Source: Lottiidibacillus patelloidae (GTDB taxonomy: Bacteria > Bacillota > Bacilli > Bacillales > SA5d-4). From it: a DNA stretch of 64,000 nucleotides. The notes below the pieces were generated by a model. That model was not told the origin of the DNA and made no database searches. It saw only the letters and a program-made list of their open reading frames with translations. Where the stretch lies: positions 62,001-126,000 of the forward strand of contig NZ_NPIA01000008.1 of assembly GCF_002262935.1 (NCBI RefSeq), given 5' to 3'. Positions 44,794 to 53,808 of this stretch are shown one piece after another. Numbering within the stretch: the stretch's first letter is position 1; the number at the start of each line of letters is the position of its first letter. The position numbers were made by a program, and so were the translations under genes.

Positions 44794-45066
44794 TCACCAA
44801 AAAAATCCGAAGGGATATGCCGCAATTGAAACCACTGCTGCCAGTGCGAGTGCTCCTGCCGCTACTCCAAATCCGAAACCAAATCCTCTGCCAAAATCTC
44901 CATACCCATAACTAAAACCGCCTAAGTCACGTTCCAATGGTCGAAAGAACACATGTGTCTCAGAAACCCGTTCGACTACCCCACGGTGAACTTCACCATA
45001 CCGATCATATATTTCTACTGGTTTACCAATATAACGGCAACATTCATGATAAATTTCATAACTCAT
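44794..45066 (-). CDS. 90-aa protein with Sm-like module and hydrophobic tail
   Basis: Residues 10-45 (RYIGKPVEIYDRYGEVHRGV to THVFFRP) look like a small beta-barrel of Sm/SH3 type, with ...G..V.GVV..V....V. periodicity. The rest is Gly/Phe/Tyr-rich (YGYGDFGRGFGFGFG) and ends in a hydrophobic Ala-rich helix, AGALALAAVVSIAAYPFGFF, which may insert in a membrane. Two adjacent Cys near the start (ECCRY). Probably a spore or envelope protein related in layout to the repeat protein next to it. Start ATG at 45066; AAGGAGA lies about 12 bases upstream. Confidence 0.75.
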   Translation of the reverse strand: MSYEIYHECCRYIGKPVEIYDRYGEVHRGVVERVSETHVFFRPLERDLGGFSYGYGDFGRGFGFGFGVAAGALALAAVVSIAAYPFGFFW

Positions 45067-45270
45067 TTATTAAGCAATTCTCCTTTCTATAAGCATCGTT
45101 AAATTAAATCTCCGTACTATAGTATGACTAGATGTACAAGATGTATGGGACAATCTCCATAGGCATATACGGAAATTAAAGAATATTATTACTATTTGTA
45201 CATTAAAATGGTAAAATAGAGTGACTAGAAGGAATTTTTTGTTAACATTAATTTCTAAAGGACGGGTAAT

Positions 45271-47361
45271 ATGTTAAAGCCTATGAAGAAAGATGCTAGT
45301 GATGATATCGTTTCCCTAAGCCATTTACCTTTAGGTGCTCATGTTTTATATACTTATACTGATGCGAATAAGTATATTGAAAATGCTGTAGCATTTATTT
45401 GTGATGGTCTTAAACTAATGCAGCACGTTGTTTTCATTGATAGTTCATCCCACATTAAAATGGTTAAGGAACATTTAATTAATAAAGGATTTGAGTCTAA
45501 AATTCGCAATGTCCTGTTTGCAGAAAATAAGGACTTTTATTATTCTAAAGAAGGATTTGTAACTGAACATATCCAATCAAATTTCTTTTCAGTAACTGAG
45601 CCATTATTAGATAAAAAAGTTACGCTTCGCACGTGGGGAAATACAATTTGGAACGATGAGAAATCGCTTTTAGAAAAACTTAAACATTACGAATCTGCTT
45701 GTAATGAATTTATTAACCTACAAAAAACACTTACAGTCTGTTCTTACAATGGATTAAAATTACCTGCATCTATTCATATTGAATTAGAAAAGCTTCATTC
45801 TTATGTAATGACTGATGATGATATTACTAACTCCAAGACATATAACCAGCAAAACACCTCCTCTCAGATCCACTCAAAAATGTTAGAAACATTAAATAAA
45901 AAATTAATTAGTTCTCTGAGACAAACACAAAATGAATATAAATTTATTTCAGATTATTCCTTGAACTTAATAACTAAGGTATCAAAAGATGGACGTCTTT
46001 CATTCATTTCTAATACATCGTTCATTTTACTTGGATTTAGTCCAATTGAGTTATTAGGAAAAAAAGTAAAGGAATTCATTCATCCAGAAGACTATAAAAC
46101 GCTAAAAGAAATGGATCCGTGGATGCAAGAACATCTTTTGCATTTAAACTATCGGGTTAAGAAGAAAGATGGAAACTATTTATGGATGAGAGCGGCAATA
46201 AACGTTGTTCGCAATTCCATTACAAACGAAGCCGAAGAAATAATTTTTTCTGCGGTTGATATTTCGAAGGAAAAATCCTTAACTGAAAGTTTACAAGAAA
46301 GTGAATTAAAGCTTGAGACAAACAAGAAAATTTTACAAGATCTTCTCGACCAAATTCCTGAAGCCATATTCATTGGTAATAATGGAAGAATGAAATATTT
46401 AAATCCAGTAGCAGCAAACCTACTCGAGGCAGATGCTAGCGAATTAATTGGAAAGAAATCAGTAGACTATGTTCATCCTGATTATGTTGACGTTGTCGAT
46501 AAGCGAATTAAAAAAGTTCAAAGAGAAGGAAAATCAATAGATTTTTTAGATCAAAAAATAATTACTGCCAAAGGAAATGTTGTTGATGTCGAAGCTAAAA
46601 CAATTCCTTTTGAATATAACGGCACCCCGTCTTCTTTAACTGTTGTTCGAAATATTTCACAGAGACTATTAAACCAGGAACTTGCTTTAAAGTCTGAAAA
46701 GTTAACAGTAGCTGGCCAATTAGCGGCAGGAATTGCCCATGAAATAAGAAATCCACTTACTTCTATTAAAGGGTTTTTACAGTTATTGAAAGCAGGAACG
46801 ATTGATATTGCAAACTATTATAATATTATGGCGAACGAAGTAACGCGCATTGATACTATTTCTAGTGAACTACTTGTACTAGGGAAGCCAATTAGTACAA
46901 CATATAAGCTTGAAAACATTTTCACATTAGTAAGTGAAGTGAAAGTTCTATTAGAAACGCAGGCGATAATGAAAGGAATAAATATTGAACTAGATATACC
47001 TGAAACAGTGGCTGCTACTATCAAATGTAATGCCACACAGATGAAACAAGTTTTTATTAATATACTCAAAAACGCTATAGAAGCAATGAATGAAAACGGT
47101 AATATCTATGTAAAAGGGCATATAAAAGCCAACAAGGCCATTATAAAAATTACAGATGAAGGACCAGGAATACCGCAAAACATCATTAAAAAATTAGGCG
47201 AACCCTTTTTCACAACAAAAGAAACTGGTACAGGTTTAGGACTAATGATTTGTTACAACATTATCGAACATCATAAAGGTACTATCTCGGTAGAAAGTAA
47301 TCCTAATAAGGGCTCTACTTTTACTATAACTTTACCATTGAAGGAGAATTGTGATGAATAG
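45271..47361 (+). CDS. MEDS-PAS-PAS sensor histidine kinase
   Basis: 696 residues, soluble. The N-terminal 190 residues (LPLGAHVLYTYTDANKYIEN..., ending LEKLHSYVM) match the MEDS/DcmR sensory domain of methylotrophs and methanogens, also found in some bacilli. Two PAS domains follow (about 225-335, ending IIFSAVDISKE, and 350-465, ending LTVVRNISQR), then HisKA with His490 in GIAHEIRNPLTSIKGF and HATPase_c with NAIEAMNENG, DEGPGIPQN and GTGLGLMI. The kinase half is close to the one at 40356. Start ATG at 45271 after AAAGGACGGG. The stop overlaps the next gene. Orphan kinase; phosphorelay input to Spo0F/Spo0A is inferred. Confidence 0.88.
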   Translation: MLKPMKKDASDDIVSLSHLPLGAHVLYTYTDANKYIENAVAFICDGLKLMQHVVFIDSSSHIKMVKEHLINKGFESKIRNVLFAENKDFYYSKEGFVTEHIQSNFFSVTEPLLDKKVTLRTWGNTIWNDEKSLLEKLKHYESACNEFINLQKTLTVCSYNGLKLPASIHIELEKLHSYVMTDDDITNSKTYNQQNTSSQIHSKMLETLNKKLISSLRQTQNEYKFISDYSLNLITKVSKDGRLSFISNTSFILLGFSPIELLGKKVKEFIHPEDYKTLKEMDPWMQEHLLHLNYRVKKKDGNYLWMRAAINVVRNSITNEAEEIIFSAVDISKEKSLTESLQESELKLETNKKILQDLLDQIPEAIFIGNNGRMKYLNPVAANLLEADASELIGKKSVDYVHPDYVDVVDKRIKKVQREGKSIDFLDQKIITAKGNVVDVEAKTIPFEYNGTPSSLTVVRNISQRLLNQELALKSEKLTVAGQLAAGIAHEIRNPLTSIKGFLQLLKAGTIDIANYYNIMANEVTRIDTISSELLVLGKPISTTYKLENIFTLVSEVKVLLETQAIMKGINIELDIPETVAATIKCNATQMKQVFINILKNAIEAMNENGNIYVKGHIKANKAIIKITDEGPGIPQNIIKKLGEPFFTTKETGTGLGLMICYNIIEHHKGTISVESNPNKGSTFTITLPLKENCDE

Positions 47362-48253
47362 TGAGTTATACGAAAAGATTAGTAAACTTGAACAAGAAAT
47401 ACTAACGAAAAAAGAGCAATTAGTAAAACTTAAAAAGGCAATACCTGAAACAAAAGTCGAAAACTATCTATTCTCCTTACCTAACAACGAAAAAGTTTCA
47501 TTAGCAGAGTTATTTTTAGATAAAGAAGAATTGTTTGTTGTGCATAATATGGGAAGTAGCTGCTCATATTGTACGATGTGGGCTGACGGCTTTAATGGCA
47601 TTTATCACCACCTCGTAAAAAAGGCACCTTTTGTTGTAACTTCTCCTGATTCCCCTGAGTTTCAAGAAGACTTCGCTGCTTCACGCGGTTGGAAGTTTCC
47701 TTTACTATCTACGCAAGGGAATACGTTCAAAGAAGATATGGGCTTTGAAAAAGATGGCTACTATTATCCAGGTGTTTCTACATTTAGAAAAGATGCTGAA
47801 GGGAATATCTATCATCATGCGAAAACATCATTAGGACCTGGTGATGACTATTGCGCAGTATGGCATTTACTAGATTTATTACCTTCAGGAAGAGATGGTT
47901 ATGAAGCTACGAAGCGGATTTCTGAGTCCTCAAGCTATGAACTTGCAAATAATGTTGCTGTTCAAGTTAAAAATTATTCTAAGGCTATAAACTTTTATGA
48001 AAATATTATTGGAATGACTGTCCATGCTAAAAGTGATTTCGAATCACACCTCTCGTTAAGTGGAACAAACTTTTATATAGAGGATAGTATTGAAGGAAAT
48101 ACTTTCTTTGATTTTGCTGTGGATGATATTAAAAAAGCAAAAGAAACGCTCCTTGAAAATGGCTGTGTAATTACGAAAGAATACAGTAAGAACAGTGTGA
48201 TGATTGCAGACCCTTACGGATTAAAATTTCATCTCTTTGAAGTGAGAAATTGA
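47354..48253 (+). CDS. DUF899 thioredoxin-like protein fused to a VOC domain
   Basis: 299 residues. A coiled N-terminal helix (residues 1-30) precedes a DUF899-type thioredoxin-fold domain, with MGSSCSYCTMWADGFNG carrying a C-x-x-C pair, FAASRGWKFPLLSTQG and WHLLDLLPSGRDG. A C-terminal VOC (glyoxalase-like) module follows from about residue 192 (NNVAVQVKNYSKAINFYENI to VMIADPYGLKFHLFEVR). DUF899 proteins are putative thiol oxidoreductases of unknown function. The ATG at 47354 lies seven bases after AAGGAG and overlaps the kinase gene by eight bases, so expression of the two is coupled. The fusion may sense or detoxify a reactive electrophile; this is inference. Confidence 0.85.
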   Translation: MNSELYEKISKLEQEILTKKEQLVKLKKAIPETKVENYLFSLPNNEKVSLAELFLDKEELFVVHNMGSSCSYCTMWADGFNGIYHHLVKKAPFVVTSPDSPEFQEDFAASRGWKFPLLSTQGNTFKEDMGFEKDGYYYPGVSTFRKDAEGNIYHHAKTSLGPGDDYCAVWHLLDLLPSGRDGYEATKRISESSSYELANNVAVQVKNYSKAINFYENIIGMTVHAKSDFESHLSLSGTNFYIEDSIEGNTFFDFAVDDIKKAKETLLENGCVITKEYSKNSVMIADPYGLKFHLFEVRN

Positions 48254-48287
48254 AGTTATTCCATATTTTATACTTTTACTTTTACTT

Positions 48288-48326
48288 CTTAAAAAATCCA
48301 AACAATGATGGTTTGGATTTTTTATT
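48288..48326. terminator. Bidirectional terminator
   Basis: AAAAATCCAAAC/GTTTGGATTTTT around AATGATG, T-runs on both strands; between the DUF899-VOC gene and the helicase gene. Confidence 0.85.
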
Positions 48327-48401
48327 TTATTTTTATGAAATTTTGAAATGCAATTCCAAACCTTCTTTTTCCAAGGGAGCGGACTCATTTCTAGCTTTTC
48401 T

Positions 48402-50696
48402 TCACCTTAATTTATATAATTCATAGTTCGTCCATTCTTTCGGTAACAGTTGCTTGTACTTACTGCTTAAGAATCTGTCATCTACTAAAACAATTTTTCC
48501 TCGATCATTTTCTGTCCGAATTAACCTTCCCCCTGCTTGTAACACTTTGTTCATACCAGGATAAACATAAGCAAAATCATAACCATTTTTACCAATGGAA
48601 TCAAAGTATCGCTTCATTAAATCACGTTCGAAAGAAAGTCTCGGTAAACCTACTCCTATGATAAACACACCACTTAGCCGCTCTCCCTTTAAATCGATTC
48701 CCTCTGAAAAGATGCCTCCCAAGACAGCAAATCCTACTAATGTATTGTTATTCTCGGCATCATAAGAAGCTATAAAGTCTTCACGTTCCAGTTCTGTCAT
48801 ACTACTATGTTGTACAATTGTTTCGACTTCAGGTGCTAAACTTACAAACTCTGAATAAACTTCTGATAAATAGTGATAGGATGGAAAGAAGATAAGATAA
48901 TTCCCTTTTACCCTCGTCTCTTTAATTAACATGTTAACCAAATCTAATTTCGTCAAATCCCTATCTTTAAACCTCGTTGAAATTGGTTGAATATAAACCT
49001 TTGCTTGATCTGCTGTAAATGGTGAGTTGATGCTAACTGCATAATTATCATTACTTATACCTAACATCTCTTGATAATACAAAAAAGGTGACATTGTTGC
49101 AGAAAAAAATATTTTTGAATGAAAGCCTTTTGCCATTTTTTGCAGAAGATGTGAAGGGTCAATACAAAACATTTTTATTTTTATATCTTCTTCCTCTACT
49201 TCAACATACGTAATAAAGCGCTCATCGTATAAAGGAGCAACACGTAAAAATCCTAAGGCAGAAAAATATCCTTGTAATAATGCTTCTCCTTCTTGCCCTG
49301 TTCCATTTAAAGAGAGTTCTTGTTCGGCAATAAACACAAATGAGTCTACCAACGTAATAATTTCTTCTTGCATTTCCTTATAGGAAAGATTTTTCTCTTT
49401 TCCAGCTTCCCTTTTTAGCAATTCGAAATAATATACGATTTCACAAACTACTTCATATAAATTATTATTTATACTTTTATATGCTTGTTGAATCTGTTGA
49501 AATAATGACAGATTAAGTTCTGCTGAATACATGTCTCTCCCGCGATCAACGAGCTGATGTGCTTCATCTATTAAAATTGCAGTCTTTTTCTTTTGCTCTT
49601 CATACTGTCGTTTTAAAGAAACTCGAGGATCAAAAATATAATTGTAGTCGCAAATAACAACATCAACAATGTAAGCGAGATCAAGTGAAAATTCAAAAGG
49701 GCATACACGATGTTTACGGGCATATTTTTCAATTACCTCTCGTACCATAATTGTCTCACTCTTTAAAATGTCTAAAATTGCTGCATTTATCCGATCAAAA
49801 TGCCCGTTTGCGAATGGGCAAGTCTCACTTTGACATAACATTTTCTCATTAATACATGCCTTTTCTTTTGCAGTGATCGTAACAGAATGAATGACTAACT
49901 TATCCTTTGCCATTAAGGAAAGTGATTCTTCTGCAACCGTTCGTGTAATCGTTCTTGCTGTTAAATAAAAAAACTTTTGTAATGCACCTTCGCCTATTGC
50001 TTTTAAAGCAGGAAATGTTGTTGAAATTGTTTTCCCTACACCTGTAGGTGCATTCGCAAATAATTGTTTTTTATCAAGTATTGTTTTGTATACGGCACCA
50101 GTAAGCTTCCTTTGCCCTTCACGATATGTTTCAAATGGAAAAGTCAATTGTTTAATACTTTCATTCCTTCTAGCTTCATGTTGCTTTAACAGCTCTGCAT
50201 ACGGTGCATACTGCTCAACAACGACAAACACAAAATGCGATAATTCTTCTATCGTAAACGCTTGTTGAAATCTTTTGACTTCATTCGTTTTTGCTTGAAC
50301 ATATGTCAATTGAACCTTTATTTTATTTTTATCATGAGACGCGCAATACATATACGCATAAAACTTAGCTTGTGCCCAATGAACAGGATGGGTATCGCTA
50401 GTAATTTGGTTAATGTCAGCAGAAGTAGATTTTATTTCATCGATTGTAACTTCATCTCCGTCAAAAAGGAGACCATCACATCTTCCATCAATATGGTATT
50501 CTAGCTCTCGATGAGTAATTGTTGTTTGTAAGTAGACTTCTTTTTCAGCATTTTCATCATATGTTCTTTGAATACTTTGATGAATTCTCGTTCCTTCTGC
50601 CATTGCAGTCATTGAACGCATGCCTTCTTCAATACTTCCAGATCGAAACACATGTTCAACTAGAAAGCGTACAGATATTTTCACATTTTCTTTCAT
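48402..50696 (-). CDS. Nuclease-like/XPD-DinG superfamily 2 helicase fusion
   Basis: 764 residues. The N-terminal 150 residues contain GRCDGLLFDGDEVTIDEIKS, a PD-(D/E)xK nuclease-like motif as in Cas4/RecB-type domains. The helicase follows: Walker A ANAPTGVGKTIST (about 220), DEAH box IDEAHQLVD (about 375), motif VI QAGGRLIRTENDRG near the end. Four Cys between motifs Ia and II (KACINEKMLC, SETC, VCPFEF) suit the 4Fe-4S cluster of XPD/DinG helicases. It is expected to unwind DNA 5'-3' in repair. The start ATG at 50696 follows GGTGATGGT. Monocistronic. Whether the nuclease site is complete cannot be settled by eye. Confidence 0.85.
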   Translation of the reverse strand: MKENVKISVRFLVEHVFRSGSIEEGMRSMTAMAEGTRIHQSIQRTYDENAEKEVYLQTTITHRELEYHIDGRCDGLLFDGDEVTIDEIKSTSADINQITSDTHPVHWAQAKFYAYMYCASHDKNKIKVQLTYVQAKTNEVKRFQQAFTIEELSHFVFVVVEQYAPYAELLKQHEARRNESIKQLTFPFETYREGQRKLTGAVYKTILDKKQLFANAPTGVGKTISTTFPALKAIGEGALQKFFYLTARTITRTVAEESLSLMAKDKLVIHSVTITAKEKACINEKMLCQSETCPFANGHFDRINAAILDILKSETIMVREVIEKYARKHRVCPFEFSLDLAYIVDVVICDYNYIFDPRVSLKRQYEEQKKKTAILIDEAHQLVDRGRDMYSAELNLSLFQQIQQAYKSINNNLYEVVCEIVYYFELLKREAGKEKNLSYKEMQEEIITLVDSFVFIAEQELSLNGTGQEGEALLQGYFSALGFLRVAPLYDERFITYVEVEEEDIKIKMFCIDPSHLLQKMAKGFHSKIFFSATMSPFLYYQEMLGISNDNYAVSINSPFTADQAKVYIQPISTRFKDRDLTKLDLVNMLIKETRVKGNYLIFFPSYHYLSEVYSEFVSLAPEVETIVQHSSMTELEREDFIASYDAENNNTLVGFAVLGGIFSEGIDLKGERLSGVFIIGVGLPRLSFERDLMKRYFDSIGKNGYDFAYVYPGMNKVLQAGGRLIRTENDRGKIVLVDDRFLSSKYKQLLPKEWTNYELYKLR

Positions 50697-50763
50697 ACCA
50701 TCACCTAACTCTATTTTAACAGGTAACTTTCAATAACTTTGCATTTAATTTACAAATAAAAAT

Positions 50764-50797
50764 AATCCTCCACTCTATCTAGCGAGCGGAGGAATAC
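50764..50797 (-). terminator. Terminator of the 22-residue-repeat protein gene
   Basis: TCCTCCGCTC pairs with GAGTGGAGGA around an eight-base loop, then ATTATTTTT on the minus strand. Confidence 0.7.
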
Positions 50798-50850
50798 TAT
50801 CACACAAATTGAATGCCTTTATTATTGTGTTAGTAATGTTTTTTAAATTA

Positions 50851-51126
50851 TTACTCATCTTTTTTCTTACGAGAGAAAAGTTTCTGCTTAATTCCTTTTG
50901 TAGCCTTTGAAGTTGTATCCACAGTTTTATTAATTGCATCATTACCAGTATCGGAAACTTTTTTAATGACATTGGATGAAGCGTCAGCAGTTTTCCCAAC
51001 TAGACCGCCTTCTCCTGATACTGATTTTACAATTTTATTAGATGTATCGACAGTTTTATGAACTAAATCATTCGCTTCGTCCGTGACATTCTTAATGATA
51101 TTTTTGCTTTTATGATCGTTTGACAT
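50851..51126 (-). CDS. LEA-like repeat protein, 91 aa
   Basis: Three imperfect 21-22-residue repeats run through the protein: NIIKNVTDEANDLVHKTVDT, IVKSVSGEGGLVGKTADASS and VIKKVSDTGNDAINKTVDTT. They are followed by a basic tail (KQKLFSRKKKDE). The amphipathic 11-residue periodicity, lack of Cys and aromatic residues, and Lys/Asp/Thr richness resemble group 3 LEA or YtxH-type stress proteins. The ATG at 51126 follows GGGAGTGAAGC. A desiccation- or stress-related role is plausible but unproven. Confidence 0.7.
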   Translation of the reverse strand: MSNDHKSKNIIKNVTDEANDLVHKTVDTSNKIVKSVSGEGGLVGKTADASSNVIKKVSDTGNDAINKTVDTTSKATKGIKQKLFSRKKKDE

Positions 51127-51261
51127 GTGCTTCACTCCCTTCGAGGCACTCTATATATCCCTATGGGCTTTCATTAGAGTTATTACAGACCTGAATGGAG
51201 TGTATGTTTGTCTTGCGCCGTTCAAGTACTGATACGAAAGGAATGAATTTTCTTAAAAAAA

Positions 51262-52266
51262 TTATGCTTGATTACTATAAATAACGGCAACTACTAATAA
51301 AATAATGATAATTGATATTGAAAGTAACGCATATCTTCTGGAATTATGTGCTCGTTGAATTTCCTCATATTTTATAGGACGAATTCCTGTTAAAGAAAAG
51401 ACGATAATTGCCGATAGAAGAATTGAAGTTATATTAGCTAAAAGTAATAACAATGCCCCAAATGCTTCAGCTAACATTAATGAACCTAGAGACATTCCTA
51501 ACACAACCGTTGGTGGCAATAATGCCACGGCAACCATTACCCCTACTAATGATCCTGGTAACCTTTTTAAAATTGCTAATGCGCCTGCTGCACCTGATGC
51601 TAAAGCTAAAATCATATCACCAACATCAACATACGTTCGTGATAAAAACTCATGACTATTTTCTGGGTATTCAAAAATAAAGCTGAAGATAATTGAAACA
51701 CCTAATGCTAAGAAAATACCCATGACAACGGATAGGAAGGAATGCTTCGCTAATTTATAATCCCCTAATATAGAGGAGAATGCCAAGGCAATTACTGGTC
51801 CAAGCAATGGAGCAATTACCATCCCTCCAATAACGACAGCAGTGCTATTTTTTATTAAACCTAAGGCTACAACAACCGCAGAAAGCATCACGAATAATGC
51901 ATACGTTAAATTGGCTCTACTCATTCCTTCGATATGTAAATATAATTCATGGCGACTAGCTCGTTGTATTTTCCTTCTTTGCTTTTCTTTTACTTTATTA
52001 GGCCTTTCATCTTCTCCTGTTTTTCTTTTTATATGTGTTTGCACAGGAAATAAAATAATTTCAAAGCCATCGATAAGATTTGAAGCACTTTCTAAATAAT
52101 TTAATATTTCTTCGGAGTCTTCCGTTTTCACAAGAAGCCTAAGCAAGAGTTGATCGTCATCTAACTCACGCGTGCGATATGATACGACAATAAATTTTTT
52201 TAATTTCGCATCTACTTGTTCAAAATACTTTTTTGGTAAATATGCTTCTATTAGTTGTAGAGACAT
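51262..52266 (-). CDS. DUF389 (TIGR00341) membrane protein
   Basis: 334 residues. A soluble N-terminal domain (residues 1-90, VVSYRTRELDDDQLLLRLLV) and a basic linker are followed by seven hydrophobic helices with the family motif GGMVIAPLLGPVIALAFS and LASGAAGALAILKRLPGSLVGVMVAVALLPP. DUF389 proteins are conserved, widely spread and without established function. The ATG at 52266 follows AGGAGGCG. It is 46 bases after the AGCS gene on the same strand; cotranscription is possible. Confidence 0.88.
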   Translation of the reverse strand: MSLQLIEAYLPKKYFEQVDAKLKKFIVVSYRTRELDDDQLLLRLLVKTEDSEEILNYLESASNLIDGFEIILFPVQTHIKRKTGEDERPNKVKEKQRRKIQRASRHELYLHIEGMSRANLTYALFVMLSAVVVALGLIKNSTAVVIGGMVIAPLLGPVIALAFSSILGDYKLAKHSFLSVVMGIFLALGVSIIFSFIFEYPENSHEFLSRTYVDVGDMILALASGAAGALAILKRLPGSLVGVMVAVALLPPTVVLGMSLGSLMLAEAFGALLLLLANITSILLSAIIVFSLTGIRPIKYEEIQRAHNSRRYALLSISIIIILLVVAVIYSNQA

Positions 52267-52312
52267 GTTTAACGCCTCCTATCGTTTATTAAAAATAGTA
52301 TGCCAAAATATA

Positions 52313-53680
52313 CTAATTTCTTCTTTCTATTTTATCATAGAAATACGCAGTAGTAATTTTCTTCACTTCTTTACTCAATAATACAATTGCTATGACATTT
52401 GGAATGACAATTACCGCTAAAAGTAAATCCAAAAGTTCCCAGACAAACTTTAAACCACCGACCGCCCCTATGTAAATTGCTACTAAATAAACGAAGCGCA
52501 TGAACCATTTTGCTTTCATTCCAAAAAGCTGTTCCGCTTGTAGTTCACCATAATAAATAATGACCCCAATGGTTGCTAATACAAAAAAGATTAATAGCAC
52601 TGCTAAAATAATTGAACTCCAATAATCCCCGATACTTGTTGCAATAGCTTGCGCTGCCATTGTTGCTGCTTCCTCTACCTTAACTTTTTTCCAAACCCCA
52701 GTAATAATGACTGTAAAGCCTGTCAGAGAACAAATGACAATCGTATCGATAAAAACTGCAATTATTCCCCAAAATGCTTGTTTAGGAGGTTGGTCCGTAT
52801 TCGCTGAAGCATAAGCAATTGCAGATGTTCCCATGCCTGCTTCACTCGTATATAATCCTCTCGCTAACCCCCAGCGCATCGCTTGAATAACACCAGCTCC
52901 AGCAAAAACTCCTATACCAGCAATAGGTGTGAAAGCACTCTTTATAATAAGTAAAAACGTTTCTGGAATTAGCTTTCCATTACTCACAATTACATAACTT
53001 GTCAGCAGTACGTAGCTTATAACAAAAATAGGTAATAACTTTGCACTTATTTTCCCAATTCGTTCAATTCCACCCCATATGACTAAAGCCGTAATAAAAA
53101 CAAATACAATGCCTGTAATAGATAAAGAAATAGAAAAATCACTTTTTAAAGTCGTCGAGATCGAGTTCGACTGAACCATAACACTTGGTATCACTTCCAA
53201 CATTAATCCAAAAGCATATAGAAATCCGATCCATTTCCACCCTAAGCCATTCGTTATGTAGAACCTTGGACCTCCAATCCATTTTCCATCTTTATTTTTC
53301 TCGCGATACTTTATTCCTAAAACAAGTTCGGTATAAATTGTCGACATCCCAAAAAAAGCGACGACCCACATCCAAAACAAAGCACCAGGCCCACCTAACG
53401 CTATTGCGATTGGGACACCAACGATATTAGTTGCACCTGCTGTGGCGGATAAAGCAGACGTAAATGCTTGAAATGGTGTGATCCCTTCATTATTTTTAGT
53501 ATTTTGATTTTTTTTCTTATGAGTGAAAATTTCTCCAATTGTTGCTCGAAAAATATGCCTAGCATGTCTTATAGGTAAAAAACCTAACCGAATTGTAAGA
53601 AGGATTCCTGAAAGTAACAGCAAACTAATCATTGGAAATCCCCAAAGAAATTCCGAGATTGTTGTAATAGCAGTTTTCAT
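52313..53680 (-). CDS. AGCS-family sodium:alanine/glycine symporter
   Basis: 455 residues with about eleven helices. ITPFQAFTSALSATAGATNIVGVPIAIALGGPGALFWMWVVAF holds the AGCS signature (NIVGVA-like here NIVGVP), followed by EAGMGTSAIAYASANTDQPPKQA. It should import alanine or glycine with Na+ or H+; B. subtilis AlsT, a close family member, transports glutamine/alanine. The ATG at 53680 follows AGGAGCGG. The C-terminus is charged. No regulatory RNA seen upstream. Confidence 0.88.
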   Translation of the reverse strand: MKTAITTISEFLWGFPMISLLLLSGILLTIRLGFLPIRHARHIFRATIGEIFTHKKKNQNTKNNEGITPFQAFTSALSATAGATNIVGVPIAIALGGPGALFWMWVVAFFGMSTIYTELVLGIKYREKNKDGKWIGGPRFYITNGLGWKWIGFLYAFGLMLEVIPSVMVQSNSISTTLKSDFSISLSITGIVFVFITALVIWGGIERIGKISAKLLPIFVISYVLLTSYVIVSNGKLIPETFLLIIKSAFTPIAGIGVFAGAGVIQAMRWGLARGLYTSEAGMGTSAIAYASANTDQPPKQAFWGIIAVFIDTIVICSLTGFTVIITGVWKKVKVEEAATMAAQAIATSIGDYWSSIILAVLLIFFVLATIGVIIYYGELQAEQLFGMKAKWFMRFVYLVAIYIGAVGGLKFVWELLDLLLAVIVIPNVIAIVLLSKEVKKITTAYFYDKIERRN

Positions 53681-53808
53681 ATGTAATTATCCGCTCCTAA
53701 CGTTTTCTTCCCTTTTTTAATATTTGAAGATAAAGTCAATCTATTCCTCACATAATGCGAAGAAAGCTGTAAATAATAAAGGTGATAAAAATGAAGGGGG
53801 ATTTTTTT

